Source of the DNA: Laguncularia racemosa
Taxonomy: Eukaryota > Streptophyta > Magnoliopsida > Myrtales > Combretaceae
Direction: 5' to 3'
DNA: 64,000 bases
Assembly (NCBI GenBank): GCA_037954665.1
Contig: JBBMOL010000038.1
Span: forward strand, 5,456,001-5,520,000
Within the stretch, counting starts at the first letter, position 1. The number at the start of each line of letters is the position of its first letter. A model generated the notes under the pieces. The model saw only the letters and a program-made list of their open reading frames with translations, was not told the origin of the DNA and did no database searches. This document shows, in pieces, positions 13,001 through 22,830 of the stretch. Position numbers and translations under genes: made by a program.

Positions 13001-14560
13001 TAAATGAAAAAAATCAGGGTAAAGCTTAAAAGCTGGAGGAGGAACCTTTACCTAATGCAGATAAGGAGATCTTGATTAAAGTAGTTACTAACACAATACC
13101 CAATTATTCCATGAGCTGCTTCAAGTTCCTAGTGAAGTGGAGTAGAGAGGTTAACATAGTGATTGCATAATATTGGTGGGGGCAAACATAGGAAGAAAAG
13201 ATGATTCATTGGTTGAGTTAGGAGAAAATTTCCTTACCAAAATGAATGGGAGGATTGGGATTTAAGGACTTAAATGGCTTCAACTTAGCTTTATTAACTA
13301 AGCTTGCTTTGAGGATCTAAATGAATTTCGATGTGTTCTAGTAAGGATGCTTAAGGGTATATATTATCCTAATTGTTCATTCTTGTAGGCTATAAGGGGA
13401 TCTAAGGACTTTTGAGGGTAGGCTAGTGTACTATGTGGAAGAGAATTTTTAGTGAAAGAAGCCATGTAGCAAGTGGGTGATGGTACATTTATTAGAGCCA
13501 CTTTGGATTGATGGATCCCCAAGTTAGGATGAGCATATGCCTTTATCTAAGTTGGGTATGATTAATAGAGAGTTGAAGGTTGCAAATTTGATAGATAAGG
13601 AAACCTAAACTGAGAAGGTAAATGAGTTGTTTTGGTGGTTTAAGGATCAATTAGCTAGAGCTATTCAAGAAATTCCCATTCCTTATGTGAACTATAATGA
13701 CATATTCATTTGGCCTTGTGAGAGGAATGGTAATTGTAGCATATGGTCGGCTTACAACTTTATAAGAAGCAGGGTGTGCTAGGTTAGACTAAGAGCATCA
13801 TATTCCCATCATATTGATAAAGTAACTTGGAATAAGGTATGGCAAAGTTCATCTTTACCTAGAGTTAAACATTTTATTTAGAGAGCATTGCACAATGCAA
13901 TAGCTACCTAAAGTAGCCTCATGAAGATGAAACTAGTGAATGAGGAAAAACGCAAAATTTATATTGAAGTCAAAATAATAGAGCATGTATTCTTTTGTTG
14001 TCTATGGACATTGCCTATCTAGTTTGCTGTTCTAGGTATCCATGTGGACAAATGGAGCGTAACTACTTTAGACAGATGGTTTAATTCAAATCTATCTGGT
14101 GTGGTTAGTACTAAGAAGGAACTGTGAGAGCTTTTTGCTAAGTTGTCAATTATAATGTGGTGTATTTGGAAATCACATTATAGTGCAATTTTTAACTCAA
14201 CACAGCTAAATGTACAAAGCACAATCACACATTGTAGGGTAGCTTTAAATGAGTTAAATATTATCATAGCAAGATGTAATCGATCAATTAAACCATGTAT
14301 TGACCTTGATGCTTTTCAACAGCTAGTATCCTGTTTTCGTTAGTTGTAGGCTACGGTAGTATAGACATAAGAAACACACAACCAAGGCAGCCCAAGAAGA
14401 CAACAACTTAATAGGTTTAATTTGGAGAGTGTAGAAACGTGTTAGCCATACCAAGTAGACAAGCATGGACTAAGGTACTAGGTAGCTCTCACATAGATAC
14501 TCAATCATCCACTAAACTCTCTTGCCATCAAATCCATCAAATGGTAACTCCTCTGGCTTG
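13001..14560 (+). pseudogene. LINE ORF2 linker and zf-RVT-like remnant
   Basis: Connects the RT to the RNase H part. Readable pieces include a WPCERNGNCSIWSAYNF-like stretch near 13710-13760, VWQSSSLPRVKHF near 13838-13876 (family VW.....PK.K.F.W), and IMWCIWKSHYSAIF near 14152-14193 (family ..W.IWKARN..VF). Frames are broken repeatedly. The order and distances agree with plant L1 ORF2. Confidence 0.7.
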
Positions 14561-14950
14561 GACTAGTCCTAGAGGGGAGTACATCAAACTCAATACAAAT
14601 GGTGCCTTTGATCTTATCGCTAGAGAAGCTGCCATTGGATTTCCAACTAGAAATTGCCAAGGTCAAGTGTATGAAGGTGGAGCAAAAATTGTTATTGCGA
14701 ACATGGTTGAGTTCATGGCTATATATGAAGCTATTTTATATGAGTAGTTAAGAGGATGTGATATGGTTGTTATTGAATTAGACTGTAAGAAGGTGTATGA
14801 AACCATAAAGAATCCTATAGGTGCACCTTGACAATTATGGACTTTTTTACATGATATGGAAAGATTGAAGCCATGGTTTAAATCAATTGAGTTCAATATG
14901 ATAAAAAGGGAAGCAAACAAAGTAGCTAATTGGATTGCCACTCAAACTTG
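14560..14950 (+). pseudogene. LINE RNase H domain remnant
   Basis: WTSPRGEYIKLNTNGAFD begins near 14560 and matches the start of the plant LINE RNase H domain (W..P..G..KLN.DGA); the first catalytic Asp is here Asn (NTNGA). It is followed by an E-containing helix (VEFMAIYEAILYE), IELDCKKVYETI near 14773-14808, and REANKVANWIATQT near 14908-14949 (family REAN..AD.LA, the last catalytic Asp also Asn). Internal stops at about 14746 and 14830. Two missing acidic residues plus stops mean no activity. Confidence 0.8.
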
Positions 14951-15140
14951 ATACAAGTCATGTCCTAAGAATTGGCTTTTTGTAACCCCTAGGGACTAGA
15001 TGCAATTCTCTAATCGGATGCGGATCATGTTTGTACTTATGAAAGATGTGGAGAATTAATTGATATATTGAACTTTTTAATCATTTAATGATATGTTTCT
15101 ATTTTGGCCAATATATATAAAAGTAAAAACTTTGTTCTTT

Positions 15141-16170
15141 CATTTTTTTTAAATGCTCTAATTAGTAAGCATTGAAGATCATTTCATAAAAAAGGTTTGA
15201 TCCCATTCTTATAAATTTTAAAAAGTATTATAGATAGATTAATTAACAAAATTCTTTTATATACACCAGACGCACTATTATTACAATAATTAGTAAACAT
15301 TTTTTTTTCGATCTATATCAAGCCGGTCTAACCCAAGCTGTGTAATCCTGCGTCTGTCCATCCCTGGTACAAATCAACACTGTTGCAATCATACTTGTAA
15401 GTCGAAGTTGAATAAGATGCGAGTAAGGCCATTAGAAGAAAACTATATCATTTGCGGAAAGGTTTCCTTTAACATCCATGTTTTAGTTATATAGCCTTAA
15501 TATCTAACGCTTGATTAATGGCAAGTGATATGATATTAATAATATGTTAATTGTGATAAGCTCTAAAGTAAATTTATTACTTTTACTCATATATATTATA
15601 AATCAACTGCATATAGTGCGAGCTTTCACTAGATTTAAATACTTGGCATTAGCTATTTTGGACTATTATCAAAAGGATATAATTGAAACTGTGGTTGGTT
15701 TTTCACCATAATTTGATTCAGTCTTTTGTTATCAAGCCATCGTATCAAGATGGAAGAATCCAACATTTTCTCTGAGCAAGTGTGTGTCAATTAAACCTTA
15801 GCCATCAATTCATTAAGAAAAAAAAAATGTAAAATTAATGTATAAAACGTAAATGACATTTGAGAAATTGGTTTTCTGTTTTTCTTTATGAATGCATTTA
15901 GGAATTTATTTAAAAATAAATAAATAAATAAATATATTACTTCCAGATTGACTTAATTTTAATTATTCATTTTGATAATCTCTTCCAATATTCTCTTTTC
16001 TACCAGAGTCATCTATTTACATCTGAAACAAGGTTTTCCCTACTACCAACTCGATAACTTTTTTTCCCTATTTTCCAGTCATATTTTACTGGTGTTTTCT
16101 ATTATATATCTTATACTAAATTGATGTGTTAAAATCTCATCCTTCACAATCCAAAATATATATTAGAATT
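15141..16170. other. Intergenic, nothing recognised
   Basis: No open frame of interest. A short (AAAT)n-like run lies near 15913-15933. Confidence 0.5.
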
Positions 16171-16171
16171 A

Positions 16172-16500
16172 AAAAATATAGAAAGAAAAGGTACAAAATC
16201 AGCAAGTAAGATGGTTAAGTTTTGCTCTAATAGACATATATCTTGTGATTGCCGGGAAAAAAAAAAAGAAAGGGGAAAAACTCATCTTTTGACGTGCGCA
16301 TTGTAAATACATATTCCGCTTGTATGTATAAACTTAATCATACTTTTTCACATCAACACCAATGAAACATTGGGATTTGAAATATAAAAGTACAAAATCT
16401 GCACGGAACATGGGATAAGTTTTGTTCTATTATATTCATCTTTCCATGCACACATCACGTATATGTATCCGGCTTGTAGGAATCACCTTAATCATATATT
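16172..16500. repeat. Direct duplication, ~200-bp spacing
   Basis: GGTACAAAATCAGC at about 16190 and AGTACAAAATCTGC at about 16389 each start a similar series: TTAAGTTTTGCTCTA versus ATAAGTTTTGTTCTA, then GTATGT..A..CTT, then TTAATCATA. Copy one runs to about 16345 and copy two to about 16500. The copies are clearly diverged. No coding content. Confidence 0.5.
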
Positions 16501-17312
16501 TACAAATCAAATTAATTTTTTTTTTGAATTTATTAAATACATTGTACATATATAATAACCTCGATACACCACTAATATCTCATGGAACAAAAGATAGAAA
16601 CCTTTTTAGCATTTGATAAAGTAACAAAGTTACCATTTATAAATAAATAACCTTTCATTATGTTGAACAATTATTTTTTAGCAATTGACATTTCATTTTA
16701 AAACATACTGGGTCGTGAATTGTAGTCAACATTTTTGTGTGACTACAAGTCCAAGTAAATTTAAGAAACTGTATTTGAAATACGATATTTTTTCATAGTT
16801 AATTAAGAATAGTGCATTAAACCTTTTCTTTCCCCCATTAACTGCTAGTAGTATGTTTTTAGAAAAGAATGTTGAGCTTAAACTAAAGTTAGTGCAGTGA
16901 AGTATTGAATGATGAAATTAATTAAGCGTATAGGATAATATATAACTGTATAAAATGAGACCAAAAACAAAATGCAAAACAATAATAAATACAAGGGGAA
17001 AAAATAAAAGAAAAATAATAGCAAGGTGATGATGGACGTCAGCGTTGAAGCTTGGAAGTTGGAGGTCAATTTTAAAAATAATAGCAAAGTGAAAATGACA
17101 CTGCCTGGAAGGTGTCCACAAGAACAAGTCGATTTGAAACGAGTGGAATCTTTTGACAAGTCGGGACATAGGCCGTATATTTGGATACCATAATGAACTT
17201 GTGACCTGCTTTCTTGAAGAATTTGAAACTTTCGAAATGTTAAGAAGCTGTTTTCTTAGTAAAGATGGGCATAATCTGGGTTTTTCTTTCCTTCTTTCTT
17301 TCTTTCTCTCTC
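16501..17312. other. Intergenic, nothing recognised
   Basis: Overlapping - strand open frames at 16878-17169 (83 and 93 codons) are rich in L, F, I and Y because the + strand is A-rich. They carry no domain motif and I do not treat them as genes. Confidence 0.45.
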
Positions 17313-17790
17313 TCTTTTTTTTTTAACAAAAAATGTGAAGCTTTTATTAAATGATTAAAGTGAGTACACAGGGACCATAGGAGCGACGAATTCTTGGTGT
17401 TGACTTCCGGTCTAAAACAATGAAGCTTCTATAAGAATTGGAAATTTATAATAATAAATTTTGATTGAGTAAGTCTTCCCCGCAAATTCGCTAGATAATC
17501 TACTGATTCATTAGTTTTTGTGTAGATAAATGAGATTGCTCCATTCAACCCCTTCATCAAGGTTTGGATTCTTTCAACAACATAATAATTCCTCCAATTT
17601 GGTTTTCCCTTTGGTTTATCAGCAGGAGAGTGGAGTTCAAATCCAACTCGATTTCAACATTTCGGACATTGAATTCATGGCATAGCTTATTCAGTTCCTC
17701 TTCAATTCCCTTCAATTGCATTTCTTCCATATTTAGGCCTGCTAAGCATGAGGTATTATCATTTCCTTATCACCATCCGTAGGTCCCCGT
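17313..17790 (-). pseudogene. 3' end of a second LINE (RNase H fragment with A-tail)
   Basis: Read on the - strand, this has ELNKLCHEFNVRNVEIELDL near 17690-17630, then VERIQTLMKGL near 17578-17546, then SFIYTKTNESVDYLANL near 17536-17486. The last matches the C-terminal RNase H block of plant LINEs (VSF.HV.RE.N.VAD.LA). One frame change separates the parts. About 150 bp after the block come an AATAAA signal (17343-17348, - strand) and an A-run (17319-17328 read as T), i.e. a polyadenylated 3' end. It could also be a retrocopy of a cellular RNase H-like gene. Confidence 0.5.
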
Positions 17791-18277
17791 GAATAAAATA
17801 ATAAAGAGATCAATTATACAACTACAACTTATTAAGATGTTTTGAATTGACATTGTAAATAGGATGGAGCTTGACGATTTTCACTAACACGATTGAAATT
17901 TATATCTTCTTGACTAGTAATGTCATCAAATCACATCTGGTTAGGAGTTACACACATCGGGAGAGCATATTCCATACAGATACAAGACAAAAGCCCACCA
18001 ATGTGGTCACCTTCTGTGGCTCTTTCATATCAACTTAAGCGAATTTAAATGTTATTAAGCGGATGAACCTTATATAAGATGTTAAGTTTATGGCTCCACA
18101 AAATTAAACGCAGGAAATGAAGCACATTTTCAAACTTATAACATAAATATATAATCACGCGGAATCAACAAATGAAAAGCTAGAAAAGGCAGGATATGCA
18201 TATATTGTTGCCCAATACTATTAATCATTATTTTTTATCCAAGTCTAAAAACTTAGGTATGCTATAACACTAATCTA
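17791..18277. other. 3' flank of the pectinesterase gene
   Basis: No gene seen. Candidate polyadenylation sequences for the gene on the - strand fall here (AT-rich 18100-18260), but I cannot single one out. Confidence 0.4.
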
Positions 18278-19427
18278 TTAACTTAAACCAGCTACGTAAG
18301 GAACGCCTGTGGCCGGCAACCATGAGTTTCCCGAAATGAATTTTGCCACGGTATAGACCTCGGCTTCTGCTGTATCATTTAACACTTGATAACCCGGCCA
18401 CTTAACCCGACCTCCAGTCGATGCTCCCGGCCCATGGTTCATATACTCAGCGTAGTATAGAGTGTCTAGTCCATAGGAGCCACTAAACTCCAGCCAACCT
18501 TGTGGACTAATTACACCACTCATATAAGATTGCATAAACACTGTCCTAGAATACGGCCTCCAAGGCCTTCCTAAGTAACTAAAAGTAGAATTTAAGTACC
18601 CTATCAAATCAGAATCTGCAAAAATATTACAATATTGAAACGAAAAACCTGAAGGGTCCTCATCACCAATGCGGCCTTGTGCGGATATTACGTTTTTCTG
18701 CCCCGGGAGGCCTTTCCTAAGCATGATGTCGCAATATTGGAACACGGCAGCTGCATCCCCGAAAATGAAGTCGACAGTTCCGCTGATCTTGCACTCGCGG
18801 AAGAAGTGACTATAGTGCCGAAGGTAGAGTGTGTCCTGATACCCCATGAAGGAACAGTTGTAAAGGGCGGAGTAGTCCGAGTCCGAAAGGTAAGCCACTG
18901 CTTGATGTTTGTCTGGCCCTGCGGTGTTTTGAAATCCAAGTTTCATAGCTATGAACCCTTTTCCATGAACAGCTGCAGACGACATTAGAACCAAAACAAA
19001 AATATGATATAAGTAACTCATATACTATTTTTTTTCCTTAAATAAGAAAAACAAATAAAATTGGACATACTGGAGAGTAATTTGATTTACCAAAAGTGGC
19101 GGAGTTCATGGTGGACCAGCCACTTCCGTTGCTCCTATCTCCTGTAATGATTGTTGAATCCATTCCTTCACCTATCATTACTATGTTCCACTTGGTCTCC
19201 TCAACTGTTACGTACTCTTGGTAGACACCCTTTTTTACAAATATTACAAATGCTCGGAAACTGTAGTTTGGAGATACTTTTAAAGCATCTCCAATCTCAC
19301 TAAAGTTACCGCTACCATCTTGAGATACGGTAACATTAATCCTAAAGTCACTTGTGCTGAAATTAGAGCAAAGGGACAAAGGAAGTAAAAAAGTAAGAGT
19401 GATTGAGAAAAGACTGGGCTTGCTCAT
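18278..19427 (-). CDS. Pectinesterase (pectin methylesterase), catalytic domain only, two exons
   Basis: Removes methyl esters from cell-wall homogalacturonan. Exon 1 is 19427-19091 and exon 2 is 18972-18278; the 118-bp intron has GT at 19090 and AG at 18973 and splits an Ala codon. The product is 343 aa. A hydrophobic stretch (residues about 5-21) suggests a signal peptide and secretion to the wall. The family's catalytic residues are all present at the spacing known from carrot PME: Q136, Q158-D159 in GYQDTLY, D180 in DFIFG, R248 and W250 in LGRPW. The sequence is closest to the catalytic half of type I enzymes, and the intron sits at their usual place, yet the inhibitor-like pro-region is absent. 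An in-frame Met at 19511 would add 28 residues; I prefer 19427 because it gives a standard signal peptide. Appears intact; expression is unknown. Confidence 0.9.
18973..19090 (-). other. Intron of the pectinesterase gene
   Basis: The donor GTAAATC follows the codons for NSATF, and the acceptor TCTGCAG precedes those for VHGKGF. Splicing gives SATFAVHGKGF, matching the conserved SAT.AV.G.GF segment of pectinesterases. Reading through the intron destroys this match and meets a stop, so splicing is required. Confidence 0.9.
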
Positions 19428-22400
19428 CGTTTCGCTCGAAGCAGGTGATGAGATTGAAGCAACCAAGTCGAAAACTAAAACAATAGCAAGAGAATATATC
19501 AACACACACACCTACAAATTTGGCTTGATCACGCGTTTGGAATCCTATCATGATTCCTCGTATAGCATCCTTTGAAAGCAACGCATAACTTCCACTATTA
19601 ACTTCATAAGTTGACTGCTACAATGTGGCTTTATCCCCAGATTCCATATACTAAATCTGATGTTCAGTCCCTTAAAATAGCCATATTTATGTTCATATTG
19701 TGCATCTTATGAATTCCTCAATACAGCGCTTATTTTTTACTCTGATATTATCGATTATTGCGTCTCTCAAGTCAAGTTAATTTTCAAATAAATACAAATA
19801 TCACGTATATAAAATTTTTAAACAACTAAACAAAGCTCTAACGACACATAATTTTTTTGCTCATTTGCATGTACCTTTGTATGTCAACCGTTTTTTATTT
19901 CACCCTCCTGTCACATCTAGTCTCTTCTTGTTTTGCATAGCCGGAGTTAGTAAATTTTCAGAGATATTTTTTACAATCATCTTGGTGTCATTAATTTTTA
20001 GGGTGCTATGACTACTTTTGAGAACTCCTAAAATTACACATTTCCAACTTTCAAATGCACATTTTCCTCCTCTATCACATGAAGCCTCACCAACGCGGAC
20101 ATGCAATATCTTTCCTATCTTGAATACATTATTTTTCATTTATTGATTGGCATCTGATTCAGATTGTCATGTTAGTACTTAATACTATGTTAAATGGCAT
20201 ACACTAAAATATATCACTTTTTCGAGCTATTAATTTGGGACTAGGTGTCGACCTTCGTTTAAGGTTAAATTGTGCGATGTAAACACAAAAGTCGATGGTA
20301 AAAAACAATTATAAAAGCCTTAATTTAAATATAAACGTGGATTAACGGTTATAATTCGTTATCAAACAAGCTTTGAGATATAGTGGAACATTAAAGATAG
20401 ACTGAAAATAGAGTATTTAACTTAAATAATCAATAGTTTGAAGTAAAATATACCTAAAGAGTTTAAAAACTGTATATATATAGAGAGAGAACTTGTGTAA
20501 ACATTCATTATTGTAATTACTCGATTTCATACTCTTCCAAATATTACAAACTTAAAGTCCAATTGCACGTATATGTACGTAGGTAAGGAAATGACCCTCA
20601 AGATATTACATATCTTAATATACTATGAAGCAAGTTATCGTTGCCACCAGACGTGGAGGAATTGTGTTTTGACTTAAAAGATGGAATTACAGTAGGCTAT
20701 TGTTATAAAGTGACACATAGCAGTGGGCAAACAAATGGTCAAAGATGGATTAACACCTCAGTAGCTACTCATCCATTTGTAATTGGACGGACAAACATAA
20801 GGATCACGTGTGACATTGTTTTAGTACTGGTAACTAGTGAAATAAAATTAATATATACTCAATGAAACGGTAAATCTCTATGAATATTCTTGGCCGTGAG
20901 ACTAATTTTTCTTTTCCCCAAATAAATCAAATGCTAGAGAACCAACGGCAAATAAAAAATGAAACAAAGGATTTAGCTTCTAAAGAAATATTCCGTGGAA
21001 AGGTTGGAAGCAGTTCAAGCAAACTCACACCACAGGTGATGAGAAACTTAACGAATAGTGGAGCACGTTGTGGCCCAAGTGGGTACCTTTCCGATTAGAT
21101 TATTTGTGGTGTGTAGTGGTCGATAATATAGGTTACACACTTTTTGATTGATGAATTCAATGTAATTATTATTATGATCATTACAGGAGATTTTTTATTG
21201 AATTAAATAATGCTGCATTGTTGTGCTGTATTGCTAATTATGCATGATTTCTAAGTATTGAATTGGCTGAACATACTTAGTAATACTAGTGTGTGAAACG
21301 GGTATGGGGTTTGATTCTTTGTGTTTAGTTAATATTGTGTTGTGAAGTGGTTGGTTGCATTATGTAACATGATCATTTAGCACTTGATGATGAATCATCT
21401 GCATAGATGATATGAGTTTTAGTTAATAGGTTTTAAGTGCTAACCTAAAATATTTAAGTAAGTCTTGTTTCTTGCTTAGTAAGTTTGTGCTACAATTTTT
21501 AAATCGATTCGGTAAGTTTGTGGCATGATTAATGAATTGGCCCAGTATTATTGACTTATGGCAATCTAATCACTCCATTTTGTTTACAACAAGTGACAAG
21601 CATATTGAATTCTGTCTAATGTATAAGTGGAAATGTGTAAAGGTAGAAACACTGCCAGGTACTTGATAAAGTCCATGGTAAAGTATATGAAATATTGTAA
21701 AAGAGATTAAGATTGATTCATAAATTAAGTGATCAAGTAAGAGCTTTAGATATACAGAACACATTTGCATCTCATAGCATCTATATTACTTGTCAGTGTT
21801 GTGGGATGATTGATTTGTGCTATGGTTGTTAAATATATTTTGTTTTATTTCTTTTGTACTCACTTGTGTCTTAAGAAATTGAGGGGTCAATAATTTACTG
21901 ACCTCAACTACAATTGTGGAAGATTAGGGCAATTATTGTGCTTTTATGGGATTTTGAGAGTACCTACTCATCATGAAAAAGATTCAAGCTTTTGTTATTT
22001 CTTTTATTAGAAGTATGCCGAGTGATATTATATAGATGTAAATGAATGCAGATATGAAAGTTGTAGTTTCTAGTTATGATATTGTAAATCTTAATACAAG
22101 TGAAGCCAAGTTGATTTGAAGAAAGGTTAAATTAGATAAGCAAGGTGACTAGAATTTCTAGGTCATGTGCTAATAGTATGGTGTAAAATTGAGTATAGCA
22201 TTTGAAGATACATTGAATGGATGTGTATAGGTGGAGTTTATAATATAGGTTTATATTGATGCTTTGAATGAAATAATATATCATTGATCATTGAAAGCAA
22301 ATCGTGGTTGATTAATAAGAACAAATTTAGGTTTAAAATTAAAATCGCCTAATATTTTCTTTAAAGATGGTGTAACAACTCGTTTTTTACATATCAGGTC

Positions 22401-22735
22401 GAATGATTTTGGTTGTAAAGTAAGTAAATGGACACCTAAAAGGGGTTCATTAGGTCACTTGACCAAAATTATTCCATGTTTTAAAAATGATGCAGAACAT
22501 TTTTGTGAAGTTTCAATTGGATAGAATTTAAAAGTTAATTTAGGTAACAAATCCAAAAACTGGTTAAAGTTCCGATGGTAAATTTGATATTGTTCCATGA
22601 AAATCTAATAAGGAGCAAAGAGAAGGGTCGTCAAGTTTTGATATTTGATTGCATGGGTTTCCATATCTTTAGACATTGGTTCCTCGCAGTTCCTAACAGT
22701 ACGTGATTATATAGAATTGGGCGCCTTACCATGAT
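19428..22735. other. Upstream flank of the pectinesterase; no supported gene
   Basis: The promoter of the pectinesterase should lie just above 19427, but I see no unambiguous TATA box at a standard distance. Open frames at 20641-20865 and 20880-21098 (74 and 72 codons) have no recognisable motif. About 21100-22700 is repetitive-looking non-coding DNA; GTGTAACAACTCG near 22371 resembles a gypsy LTR edge, but no partner is visible. Confidence 0.4.
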
Positions 22736-22749
22736 CACGCGTTTCGAAT

Positions 22750-22830
22750 ATGTCAACACACACATTTGGCTTGATCACGCGTTTCGAATCCTATCATGAT
22801 TCCTCGTATATGAAAGCAATGCAGTTAGAA
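22750..22830 (-). repeat. Duplicate of the pectinesterase 5' flank
   Basis: Nearly the same sequence as 19495-19590: TCAACACACACA, then TTTGGCTTGATCACGCGTTT, then GAATCCTATCATGATTCC, then TCGTATA and GAAAGCAA. This copy lacks two short pieces (about 7 and 8 bp) found in the other. A partial extra GATCACGCGTTTCGAAT lies just left, at 22733-22749. No pectinesterase coding sequence follows here. Confidence 0.75.

Larger units (their letters stand above)
11050..15140 (+). mobile_element. Decayed LINE (L1-type non-LTR retrotransposon), 5'-truncated
   Basis: Remnants of one ORF2 polyprotein can be read in the correct order on the + strand: the C-terminal half of the endonuclease, reverse transcriptase, the linker with zf-RVT-like sequence, and a plant-type RNase H. 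Stop codons and frameshifts occur throughout. ORF1 and the first half of the endonuclease are missing, as expected of 5' truncation during target-primed insertion. The 3' region after 14950 is non-coding and ends in a T/A-rich stretch near 15120-15140. I see no clean poly(A) tail or target duplication, so the ends are approximate. Confidence 0.85.

Noticed and set aside
16878..17169. Hydrophobic 83- and 93-codon - strand frames as small membrane proteins
   Set aside because: The hydrophobicity comes from A-rich + strand DNA (TTT/CTT codons on the - strand). The two frames overlap each other, and no motif or start context stands out.
18677..18988. 103-codon + strand frame
   Set aside because: Antisense shadow of pectinesterase exon 2, which has clear family motifs.
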